Positions 1 to 7,113 of a stretch of DNA of 64,000 nucleotides are shown one piece after another. Positions within the stretch are counted from its first letter, which is position 1; each line of letters starts with the position of its first letter. Position numbers and translations under genes: made by a program. The notes under the pieces are model-generated. The model searched no databases, was not told the origin of the DNA, and worked only from the letters and a program-made list of their open reading frames with translations. This stretch comes from Solimonas flava DSM 18980 (GTDB taxonomy: Bacteria > Pseudomonadota > Gammaproteobacteria > Nevskiales > Nevskiaceae), in the NCBI RefSeq assembly GCF_000426685.1, contig NZ_AUFV01000019.1, positions 1-64,000 of the forward strand. Direction: 5' to 3'.

Positions 1-21
1 CGCACAGACGAGAGAACACAG

Positions 22-450
22 ATGGCCATGAACGTAGGAAGCGGCAGCGGCTCCGGCGATCCGGAAGTGGTGGTGGACGTCAACACCACACCGCTGATCG
101 ACGTGATGCTGGTGCTGCTGGTGATGCTGATCATCACCATCCCGGTGCAGACGCACGCGGTGAAGCTGGACATGCCGCAGGCGACGCCGCCGATGGAGAA
201 CGTGCAGCCGCCGCCGGTGGTGGAACTGGAAATCGACTTCGACGGCACGTACATCTGGAACGGCGAAGCGATCAGCCGCGAGCTGCTGAAGTCACGCTTC
301 GTACAGGCCACGCAGCAGGATCTGCAGCCCGAGTTCCACATTCGCCCGAACCGGCTGTCCGAGTACCAGTACGTGGCCGCGGTGCTGGCCGACGCCCAGC
401 GTCTGGGCGTCACCAACATCGGCCTGGTCGGCAACGAACTGCTGATGTGA
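22..450 (+). CDS. exbD: ExbD/TolR-family biopolymer transport protein
   Basis: This 142-residue inner-membrane protein belongs to the ExbD/TolR family, which works with ExbB and TonB to pass proton-motive force to outer-membrane receptors. A short cytoplasmic N-terminus is followed by one membrane segment (about residues 22-42). The start of that segment, NTTPLIDVMLVLLVMLIIT, contains the conserved Asp needed for proton flow. A periplasmic domain with the typical RPN...Y...V..VL..A...G pattern follows. The length is normal for ExbD. The window begins 21 bases upstream, so an exbB partner is presumably just outside. Its presence beside two TonB-dependent receptors fits a dedicated energy supply, but that link is inferred. 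Confidence 0.93.
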   Translation: MAMNVGSGSGSGDPEVVVDVNTTPLIDVMLVLLVMLIITIPVQTHAVKLDMPQATPPMENVQPPPVVELEIDFDGTYIWNGEAISRELLKSRFVQATQQDLQPEFHIRPNRLSEYQYVAAVLADAQRLGVTNIGLVGNELLM

Positions 451-556
451 AGACGCCGGCAAGCGGCGCCACGTCGCACCGTCAACAAGGTTCACGTCGA
501 GCGCGAGTCCGCCGTACGGCCGGGCGCTTTTCGTCGGGTTCGAGAAGGGATTGATC

Positions 557-1792
557 ATGAGCGGTACACGCCATTGCAGATTCTCTCTGAGCGCTTCTCT
601 GGCGCTCGCCATCGGCATGATGGCGGCGCTCGGTCACGCGGCAGACAAGCCGAGTCTGCGCCCTGAAGTCAGCAAGCCCCTGCAGGAAGCGCAGACGGCT
701 CTGCAGGCCAAGGACTATGCGACGGCGCTGGCCAAGATCGACGAAGCCGGGAAGATCGCGAAACTGACGCCGTACGAGCGCTACATCATTTCCAGACTGC
801 AGGCGGTTTCCGCAACCGGCGCCGGCGATCTCGAAACGGCGCTCGCGGCTTACGAAAGCGCGCTGGCGTCGTCGCAGATGACGGATGCCGAAAAGCTGCA
901 GGCCTACGATGCCGCGGCCAAGATTGCGTACGCCGAAAAGAAGTACGAAAAGGCGAGCGAGTACATCGGCGAATACCGGCGTCTCGGCGGGACGAGCGCG
1001 CAAACGCTGGCCCTGCTGCCGCAAGCGCTCTATTTGTCGAATGACTTCGCCGGGGCCCAAAAGGAACTCGTGGCGCTGATCGCCGAGCTGGAAAAAGCAG
1101 GGCAGACGCCGACCGAGGTGCAGCTGCAACTGCTGCTCAGCTGCGCGAACAAGCTGGGTGACAGCGCCGGTTATCTGCCGGCGCTGCAGAAGCTTGCGCA
1201 GTACTACCCGAAGGAAACGTACTGGAAGGATCTGATCCTGCGTACGGCGGGAAAGCCGGGCTTTTCGGAGCAGCTGATGCTGGACGTCTACCGGCTGATG
1301 AAGGCGACCGGCGCACTCGACAAGGCCGATGACTTCATGGAGGCCGCGCAGTACGCACTGAAAGCCGGTTTCCCCGGCGAGGCCGATCAGTACGTCAAAC
1401 TCGGATACGAGCGGGGCCTGTTGGGCCAGGGGGAGGACGCCGACCGGCATCGGCAGCTACGCGACACGGTTGCCCGCAAGATCAAGGAAGACCAGAAGCA
1501 GCTCGCGGAAGGTGAAAAGGCGGCGGCCGCGCTGGCTACGGGCGATGCACTGGTCGCGACCGGGCTGAACTACGTCGGCTATCAGCAGTACGACAAAGGC
1601 ATCTCGCTGATGCGCCGGGGCATCGACAAGGGCGGCTTGAAGCGGGCCGATGATGCGAGGCTGCATCTGGGGTATGCCTTGATGCTGGCCGGCAAACCTG
1701 CCGAAGCGGGCGAGCTTTTCAAATCGGTTTCGGGCGACGATGGCAGCGCCGATCTTGCCCGGCTGTGGATGCTCGTTCGCATCCCGACCTGA
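557..1792 (+). CDS. exported tetratricopeptide-repeat protein of the TonB system
   Basis: This is a 411-residue protein with a Sec signal peptide (hydrophobic stretch about residues 12-26, ending GHAAD). The rest is helical and Ala/Leu/Tyr-rich, in TPR-like units such as ALQAKDYATALAKIDEA and IAYAEKKYEKASEYI. I chose ATG 557 because GAAGGG lies just upstream; the in-frame TTG at 551 is a poorer start. It follows exbD by about 100 bases on the same strand. TPR proteins are commonly found directly after exbBD in proteobacteria, where they are thought to be periplasmic scaffolds. No enzyme motif is visible, so the role is unknown beyond that association. Confidence 0.8.
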   Translation: MSGTRHCRFSLSASLALAIGMMAALGHAADKPSLRPEVSKPLQEAQTALQAKDYATALAKIDEAGKIAKLTPYERYIISRLQAVSATGAGDLETALAAYESALASSQMTDAEKLQAYDAAAKIAYAEKKYEKASEYIGEYRRLGGTSAQTLALLPQALYLSNDFAGAQKELVALIAELEKAGQTPTEVQLQLLLSCANKLGDSAGYLPALQKLAQYYPKETYWKDLILRTAGKPGFSEQLMLDVYRLMKATGALDKADDFMEAAQYALKAGFPGEADQYVKLGYERGLLGQGEDADRHRQLRDTVARKIKEDQKQLAEGEKAAAALATGDALVATGLNYVGYQQYDKGISLMRRGIDKGGLKRADDARLHLGYALMLAGKPAEAGELFKSVSGDDGSADLARLWMLVRIPT

Positions 1793-1802
1793 ATCGCCGC
1801 TC

Positions 1803-1831
1803 ATGCCGCGGGCCGCCCCTCGTCGCGGCAT
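1803..1831 (+). terminator. hairpin after the TPR gene
   Basis: Arms ATGCCGCG and CGCGGCAT (8 bp) enclose a 13-nt loop, beginning 11 bases after the TPR stop codon. There is no T tract, so it may only protect the 3' end or weakly stop transcription. Confidence 0.35.
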
Positions 1832-1882
1832 CGCCGAGACCGCATTCGGCTGCCGGGATAAAGTGAAAACGGAAAGTCAGCA

Positions 1883-1911
1883 TTGAAGACTTTTTGAAAA
1901 AGTCCGGATAA
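1883..1911 (+). promoter_or_regulatory. candidate sigma-70 promoter with overlapping palindrome
   Basis: TTGAAG (1883-1888) and GGATAA (1906-1911) are 17 bases apart inside an A+T-rich island. The perfect palindrome GACTTTTTGAAAAAGTC (1888-1904) fills the spacer, which is where a repressor would sit. An alternative -35 is TTGAAA at 1894. The downstream terminator at 2110-2139 means a transcript starting here would be about 220 nt with no obvious reading frame. Confidence 0.35.
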
Positions 1912-2109
1912 AAGAAAAATACCGGACGGCGATTCTCCCGGCGCGCCGCCGCCGTCACCGTTCGATGCGGACGTAGCGCGGCGCGATCATGCCTGTTCTG
2001 AAAGGTGCTGCACGGTGCATGCCGCGCTTTCGCCTGTGTCGTTTGCGCGCACAGAACCCCAGCATGCGACTCCGATCCATCAGCCTGTTCGTTACGGGTG
2101 CTCCATCGG

Positions 2110-2139
2110 GATGCGCTGCACGAGAGCAGCGCATCTTTT
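2110..2139 (+). terminator. intrinsic terminator upstream of fecI
   Basis: Perfect 10-bp stem GATGCGCTGC / GCAGCGCATC with loop ACGAGA, followed directly by TTTT. This is a canonical rho-independent terminator reading rightward. It isolates the sigma gene from the exbD-TPR operon or ends a small RNA made from 1.9 kb. Confidence 0.75.
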
Positions 2140-2151
2140 GCATTGAGAAGA

Positions 2152-2182
2152 GCGATTTCAGGGCGATTTCTGCGGATTGACG
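2152..2182 (+). promoter_or_regulatory. candidate fecI promoter region with tandem repeats
   Basis: Two GCGATTTC repeats one helical turn apart lie directly upstream of TTGACG, a near-perfect -35. The matching -10 near 2199-2205 is weak, so an activator may bind the repeats. The GGTAGGGG...CGTC element seen elsewhere is absent, so the sigma gene does not appear to be self-activated. Confidence 0.3.
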
Positions 2183-2282
2183 TGAAAATTCCCGATATCG
2201 AAACGGGCACGGAACTTGCTCTTAGTCTTCGGTCTGCAACGCAGCGGTACATCTTCCGGGTGGTTTTGCTGTGGGAGTGGTC

Positions 2283-2861
2283 ATGGACGTGATGTCCAAG
2301 GGGATGCTCGAGGTCGATGAAGATCGGCAATCCACGGGGGTGGATGCCGAGCCCTTGTCGGTCCGGACAGCGATCGAGCGCTATCACGGCGCCTTGATCC
2401 AGTTTCTGCGCCGTCGCTTGCGCTGTCCCGATGATGCCCAGGATGTGGCGCAGGAGGCCTATATGCGGATGATGCGCTACGAGGGCGCGCGCGACATCCG
2501 CTCGCCGTCGTCGATGCTGTTCCGGATCGCGACGAATGTTGCCAATGACCTGGAGCGCGCCGAGCATGCCCGGCACGTTTCTGCGCAGTGCACGCTCGAC
2601 GACGTGGAGCTGGTATCGGACCGCCCTTCGCCGGAGCGCGAACTCGTGGCGCGGCAGGATCTGGCCTTGCTCTACGAGGCGATCGTCGAACTGCCGCCGA
2701 AGTGTCAGCAGGTCTTTCTGCTGAGTCGCGTCAAACACATGACCTATCCCGAAATCGCCCGGCATTGCGGCATTTCGGTGAAGATGGTGGAGAAGCACAT
2801 CAGCCGCGCGCTGGCATTTTGTGCGAAGAAGGTAGGGGGAGACGGGAGCACTCCGTCATAG
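2283..2861 (+). CDS. FecI-type ECF RNA polymerase sigma factor
   Basis: A 192-residue ECF sigma factor of the iron-starvation/FecI type. Region 2 is visible around residues 26-90 (CPDDAQDVAQEAYMRMM, then SPSSMLFRIATNVANDLER). Region 4 lies at the C-terminus (ELPPKCQQVFLLSRVKHMTY followed by the helix-turn-helix PEIARHCGISVKMVEKHI). I chose ATG 2283 because GGGAG sits 5 bases upstream; the in-frame GTG at 2271 overlaps that site. FecR follows immediately. By analogy with E. coli FecI it would be held inactive until FecR relays a receptor signal. It is the best candidate reader of the GGTAGGGG-N15/16-CGTC promoters across the window. Confidence 0.93.
   Translation: MDVMSKGMLEVDEDRQSTGVDAEPLSVRTAIERYHGALIQFLRRRLRCPDDAQDVAQEAYMRMMRYEGARDIRSPSSMLFRIATNVANDLERAEHARHVSAQCTLDDVELVSDRPSPERELVARQDLALLYEAIVELPPKCQQVFLLSRVKHMTYPEIARHCGISVKMVEKHISRALAFCAKKVGGDGSTPS
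2831..2857 (+). promoter_or_regulatory. ECF-type promoter 1, upstream of fecR
   Basis: GGTAGGGG at 2831-2838, then 15 bases, then CGTC at 2854-2857, all inside the last codons of the sigma gene. Transcription would begin near 2864-2866, right at the first possible fecR start codon. This lets fecR and receptor 1 be induced apart from fecI. Confidence 0.6.
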
Positions 2862-2865
2862 TCTC

Positions 2866-3879
2866 ATGGTAGATGACGAAAAGAACGGAACGATGGATCG
2901 GGCTCTAGACGAGGCCGCCGGCTGGCATGCGCGCATGTCGGCAGGCGACTGCTGTGCGCAGGAAAAAAACGACTTCGAACGCTGGCTCGGGGCGAGCGAG
3001 GCGCACGCGCGCGCGTACGCGCGCGTACGCGGCGTGGCGGCTGCGCTCGACGAGCTGGGCGGCGCCGACGCGCGCCTCCAGGCGCTGGCCGAGCAAGCCT
3101 ACCGGGATGCCGGACGCGAGCCGCGCGTGCGCCACCGCCGGCGCATGTTCCTGGCCATGGCGGCGAGCGTGGTTGCGGTGGTCGGCTTGGCTGTTCTTCT
3201 CCGCCAGGAGAGGCCGCAGGACGTCGATCTCGTGCGCTACGAGGCGCCACCGTATGAACGCCGTGACATCAATCTGGCGGACGGCTCTCTGGTCAGACTG
3301 GACGCCGACAGCATCTTGACCGCCCGGCTATCGGGAGGGGAGCGGCGAATCGACATGCTGAAGGGGCGCGCCGTGTTCGACGTGTATCACGACGCTGCGC
3401 ACCCGTTCGTCGTGCATTCCGGCGGCGCGAGAGTGACGGCGCTCGGCACGATCTTCGAGGTCAGCCGCACTTCCAGCGAAATCGTGGTGACGCTGGAGCA
3501 AGGTTCGGTTCTGGTGGCCGAAGAGGAGCAGGCGACGGGTCAGGGCGAGCGTCTGGCGCCCGGCGAGCAGATCAGGATTCCGTCCGGAGCCGCACCGGTT
3601 TCGTGGACACGCCTGAATGTCGATGCCGGACAGGTGACGAACTGGTCGCGCGGCCGTCTGATCTTCCGCAACGCGCCCTTGCGCGAGGTTCTTGCGGAAC
3701 TCAACCGCTATTCGCCGAAGAAGATCAGGGTCGGCAACTCGTCGCTCGACAGCGTCCCCGTCAGCGGCAGTTTCGTGACCGGCAACAGCGACATCGTCGC
3801 ACCGGCGCTGGCGGCTGTGCTGCCCGTTGATGCGGTCGACCATGGCAACGAGTTCATCCTCATCGAACGTCGCCGCTAG
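2866..3879 (+). CDS. FecR-type anti-sigma factor / sigma regulator
   Basis: About 337 residues. The N-terminal cytoplasmic segment (EAAGWHARM, then NDFERWLGASEAHARAYARV) is typical of FecR proteins. One membrane segment lies near residues 95-110 (MFLAMAASVVAVVGLAVLL). The periplasmic FecR domain follows (INLADGSLVRLDADS, then FVVHSGGARVTALGTIFEV), and the C-terminal part resembles the STN-contacting domain (LIFRNAPLREVLAELNRYS). It begins 4 bases after the sigma gene. Neither ATG 2866 nor ATG 2893 has a strong ribosome site. If ECF promoter 1 is used, 2866 would be leaderless and 2893 (preceded by GGAA) is likelier. Its expected job is to bind the sigma factor and respond to the STN domain of the next gene. 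Confidence 0.92.
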   Translation: MVDDEKNGTMDRALDEAAGWHARMSAGDCCAQEKNDFERWLGASEAHARAYARVRGVAAALDELGGADARLQALAEQAYRDAGREPRVRHRRRMFLAMAASVVAVVGLAVLLRQERPQDVDLVRYEAPPYERRDINLADGSLVRLDADSILTARLSGGERRIDMLKGRAVFDVYHDAAHPFVVHSGGARVTALGTIFEVSRTSSEIVVTLEQGSVLVAEEEQATGQGERLAPGEQIRIPSGAAPVSWTRLNVDAGQVTNWSRGRLIFRNAPLREVLAELNRYSPKKIRVGNSSLDSVPVSGSFVTGNSDIVAPALAAVLPVDAVDHGNEFILIERRR

Positions 3880-4060
3880 TTTTCCCGCCAGTTCATCGAT
3901 ACACGCGGCGGGCGCGTGCGGGTCCGGGTCTGGACCAGGCCGCCGGGACCCGCTGCCGTCCGCGACCGATGCGGCACCTGCGTTCCGCCTTTCCCTCCGC
4001 CACTTCCGGCGCGCTTGCCGGCAGTGCGGACGAGCAGCATCTCCGGCGTACCGGCGTGGC

Positions 4061-7006
4061 GTGCGGTTCGCACGCGAGGCAGGCGTCGCGCTGGCGCTAG
4101 CCTGTGTGCTGGTCGCTGCAGCCGCGCCCGCTCGCGAAAGCGGAGCGCTGGTCGCGTTTGATATCCGGGCGCAGAAGCTGGTCGACGCGCTCAATGTCTT
4201 TGCAGAACAGAGCGGTCTTCAGGTTGTCTACGAAGACGCCCAGCTCGAGCCGCTGGTCGCGCCGGAAGTCGTTGGCTCCATGTCGCCCGAACAGGCTCTG
4301 CGACGCCTGCTTGGAGCCGCGCCGATCGAATGGCGGACGCTTGGCAGCCACACGGTCGTCGTGCGGCTGCGCGCGGCGCAGCCCGAGCCGCCGGCCACGG
4401 ACGCCGAGCGCCGCGGCAGCGGCATGGAAACCATCATCGTCCTGAGCCGGGCGGAGCGGGCCGAGGCCCGGGCGCGGTCCGACGTTGTCAGCGATTCGGC
4501 ATTCGGATTCGGCAAGACGCTGTCCGAAACGCCGCGCTCGATCTCGGTCATCGACGGCAAGACCATCGATCTGTTCCGCGTCGCGTCGGTCGAGGACATG
4601 GCCAGGCTGGTGCCCGGCACGTATACGACGACCCGCTTCGGCATCCAGGGCGGCATCGACATCCGCAATTCGCCGGCCGACACTTTCTTCCGCGGCATGA
4701 AGCGCCTGAACCTGCAGGGACATGCGCCGTCGGTGCTGTCGGCGATGGACAAGATCGAGGTCGTCCGTGGGCCACCGTCGCCGATCTACGGCATGAGCCG
4801 CATCGGCGGCTATACGAACATGGTGCCGCGCTCGGCGCGCGCGGAGCAGGGCCGCTATCTCGATCATCCGCAGCTCGTGACGCAGGCGCGCTACGGCAGC
4901 TATGAGCAGAGGCAGGCGACCCTGGGATATGGCGGGCCCGCCGCCGTCGCGGGGCGTCCCGCCGGCTACTACCTCTATGGCTTCTTCGAGGACTCGGGCA
5001 GCTACGCCGAGGACGTGCCGCTGGAGTCGCTGCTGTTGCAGGCCGCTTTCTCGATCGACCGCTTCGCCGGGCCGCTGCGCCTGGAGGCGGGCGTCACCGT
5101 GCAGCGCTCGCGCACTTCAGGGGCGATGATCAATCGCGTGACGCAACCCCTGGTCGACCACGGCCGCTATGTGCGCGGCACGCCGCTGATCGACCTCGAT
5201 CTGGATGGCAGCGGCGCGATCAGCTACCGCGAAATCCATCAGGCCTCTCCGGCCCGCGGCACGCTTGCCGCCGGCAACCAACCACTGCGGCAGTACTGGG
5301 CCTGGCCGCTCGACGCCGATGGCCGGCGCCTGCCGCTCGGCCGCGCGTTTCCGACGACCGCCGGCATTCCGCAGTCGATGTACGACTATCTGCAGCTGCA
5401 TCCCGACAAGGATCCCGGCGGCTGGCTGCGGGCGGCCGGTGCCGGCGGGCCGCGGCCGTCGTCCGGCTATGTGCCGGCCGGTCTCGTACTCGATCCGACC
5501 ACGATCGCCTACGACCAGCTCAATCTGCGCCGCGCCGCCGCCTACGAGCGCGATCTGCTGGCGCGCTTCGCGACCGTCTACGTCGACCTGATCTACGACG
5601 ACGATCCATCTCTGCGCTTCAAGAATCAGCTGTTCTTCGACGGCATGGATCAGTACAAGAGCTCGAACCAGCCGTTCGGCGATATCCAGCAGCCCTGGGT
5701 GGCGGAGGAGAAGTTCACGTTGATGCTGAAGCCGCAGCGCATGCCGTCGTGGGTCGAACTGGAAACGCTCGGGGCACTCAACTTCCGCTACACCGATTCG
5801 CTCAGCCACATCTGCGCAGGCGATTTCAGCAACTCCCGGACCGACGCGATGGCGCCGACCTGGCGCGCGGCGACCGGCGGCATGACGCCGAACACGACGT
5901 TCGTGAACTGCGTGGAGAACAGTGACATCGATGCCGGCGGCTATCCGTATACCTCGACCGGCCGCACGAAGTACTCGCAGCTCGGCGCCGGGCTGCTGTT
6001 CGACCTGCAGTTCGCCGGCGGCACGGACGTGCTGCTCGGCGCGCGCTGGGACGGCTCCACGGCGCGTAACACCGAAACCGGAGAAGCGTACAACGTCAAC
6101 ACCGGGACTTCGGCGGCGCCGGGCGCGCCGACGACGCGCATCTCGGGCAGGGGTTGGGACAGCGGCCTGTCGTGGTCGGCGAGCATTTCGCAGGATCTCG
6201 GATTCGGGATTCGCCCGTATCTGTCGTTTGCCGACGCGAGTGTCCTTCTCGACAACAACGCCAATCGCATCAGCAACAGCGTCATTGGTCGCGGACACAT
6301 TGGCAGCTCCCAGCTCCGCGAGATCGGCATCAAGTCCGGTGCTTTCGGCGGACATCTGCTTTTCTCCGCCGCGGCCTATGACCAGCGCCGCAGCGACGTC
6401 GCGCGGCCGAGCGACCCTTCGCTGTCGGCCGACGTGGCGTCGACGGTCGCGCGCGGCTGGGAAAGCGAGATCAAGTGGCAGACCGATCGCTCGATGCTGT
6501 CGTTCTATGCGACGCGCCAGACCGTCACGTTCAATCCGAATCGCGGCGGGGCGATGATGATCGACGCGCGCGCGCTCGGCTTCCAGGACGTTGTCGGCAC
6601 CGACGGCACGATCATCTATCCGGCGGAGGCTTTCCTGTACGGAGGCCAGTCGATGATCGTGCTGCCCGACGGCATGCGCGGTTATCGCTACAGACAGGGG
6701 ACTCCGGATTTCCAGATCGGCCTGAACGCGAGTCATCTCTTCAGCAGCGGGCTCGGCGTTTCCGGCGGCTTGCAGTATCTATCGGATTTCTACGCCGGGC
6801 GTCTGAAGCTGATCCGGCTGCCGTCGGCGCTCGTCATCAACGCCGGCCTGCGCTACGAGCGCGGCCCTGCGCTCTTGCGTTTCGACATCTTCAACCTTAC
6901 CGACGAGCGCTATTTCCGCGCGCGCAACACGGATTCCTATACCGACTATCCGCTGACGGCGATGCCGCGGCGAAACTTCAGTATCTCGATGCAGCTCGAT
7001 TTTTAG
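4061..7006 (+). CDS. TonB-dependent receptor with N-terminal STN signalling domain
   Basis: FecA-like transducing outer-membrane receptor. From GTG 4061 it has 981 residues and begins with a clean Sec signal peptide ending AAAAPA. An open frame extends back to TTG 3827/ATG 3830 inside fecR, but that would put about 80 odd residues ahead of the signal peptide. The STN domain follows the signal (FDIRAQKLVDALNVFAEQSG, QVVYED, PEQALRRLL). Next come the plug (GKTLSETPRSISVIDGKTI, EVVRGPPSPIYGMSRIGGYT) and a barrel ending in SMQLDF. An EF-hand-like loop, DLDGSGAISYRE, lies at 5198-5233. The STN domain is expected to signal to FecR just upstream. No haem or siderophore specificity can be read. Confidence 0.9.
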   Translation: MRFAREAGVALALACVLVAAAAPARESGALVAFDIRAQKLVDALNVFAEQSGLQVVYEDAQLEPLVAPEVVGSMSPEQALRRLLGAAPIEWRTLGSHTVVVRLRAAQPEPPATDAERRGSGMETIIVLSRAERAEARARSDVVSDSAFGFGKTLSETPRSISVIDGKTIDLFRVASVEDMARLVPGTYTTTRFGIQGGIDIRNSPADTFFRGMKRLNLQGHAPSVLSAMDKIEVVRGPPSPIYGMSRIGGYTNMVPRSARAEQGRYLDHPQLVTQARYGSYEQRQATLGYGGPAAVAGRPAGYYLYGFFEDSGSYAEDVPLESLLLQAAFSIDRFAGPLRLEAGVTVQRSRTSGAMINRVTQPLVDHGRYVRGTPLIDLDLDGSGAISYREIHQASPARGTLAAGNQPLRQYWAWPLDADGRRLPLGRAFPTTAGIPQSMYDYLQLHPDKDPGGWLRAAGAGGPRPSSGYVPAGLVLDPTTIAYDQLNLRRAAAYERDLLARFATVYVDLIYDDDPSLRFKNQLFFDGMDQYKSSNQPFGDIQQPWVAEEKFTLMLKPQRMPSWVELETLGALNFRYTDSLSHICAGDFSNSRTDAMAPTWRAATGGMTPNTTFVNCVENSDIDAGGYPYTSTGRTKYSQLGAGLLFDLQFAGGTDVLLGARWDGSTARNTETGEAYNVNTGTSAAPGAPTTRISGRGWDSGLSWSASISQDLGFGIRPYLSFADASVLLDNNANRISNSVIGRGHIGSSQLREIGIKSGAFGGHLLFSAAAYDQRRSDVARPSDPSLSADVASTVARGWESEIKWQTDRSMLSFYATRQTVTFNPNRGGAMMIDARALGFQDVVGTDGTIIYPAEAFLYGGQSMIVLPDGMRGYRYRQGTPDFQIGLNASHLFSSGLGVSGGLQYLSDFYAGRLKLIRLPSALVINAGLRYERGPALLRFDIFNLTDERYFRARNTDSYTDYPLTAMPRRNFSISMQLDF

Positions 7007-7023
7007 GGGCGCGAGGAAAGTTG

Positions 7024-7051
7024 GGTAGGGGAAGACGAAGTTTTCATCGTC
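7024..7051 (+). promoter_or_regulatory. ECF-type promoter 2, upstream of receptor 2
   Basis: GGTAGGGG at 7024-7031, 16 bases, then CGTC at 7048-7051. The predicted transcript would start about 7058, 55 nt before ATG 7114 and at the foot of the leader hairpin. Confidence 0.65.
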
Positions 7052-7054
7052 TCT

Positions 7055-7098
7055 CTGAGCGAAGGCCGTTTCAAAACTGAGTACCGACGGCCGCTCAG
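7055..7098 (+). promoter_or_regulatory. 5' leader hairpin of receptor 2
   Basis: CTGAGC and GGCCGT (with a GAA bulge between) pair with ACGGCC and GCTCAG, giving a 12-bp stem and a 17-nt loop. It ends 4 bases before the Shine-Dalgarno AGGGAG at 7103. A stem at the extreme 5' end could stabilise the message or control access to the ribosome site. No known riboswitch is recognised. Confidence 0.4.
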
Positions 7099-7113
7099 AT
7101 TTAGGGAGATGAT

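Larger units (their letters stand above)
1793..2282. other. non-coding region upstream of the ECF sigma gene
   Basis: This 490-base gap has no convincing gene. It holds an A+T-rich island at 1881-1921 (unusual for this GC-rich DNA) with a perfect 17-base palindrome at 1888-1904. It also holds an intrinsic terminator at 2110-2139, two direct repeats of GCGATTTC 11 bases apart (2152-2159, 2163-2170) and a TTGACG -35-like hexamer at 2177-2182. The small ORFs here run through the terminator and look spurious. Confidence 0.6.

Noticed and set aside
1989-2292. Short plus-strand frames before fecI
   Set aside because: They cross an intrinsic terminator and their composition does not look like protein.
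3827-4060. Receptor 1 starting inside fecR at 3827-3842
   Set aside because: It would put about 80 low-complexity residues before a clear signal peptide and has no ribosome site.
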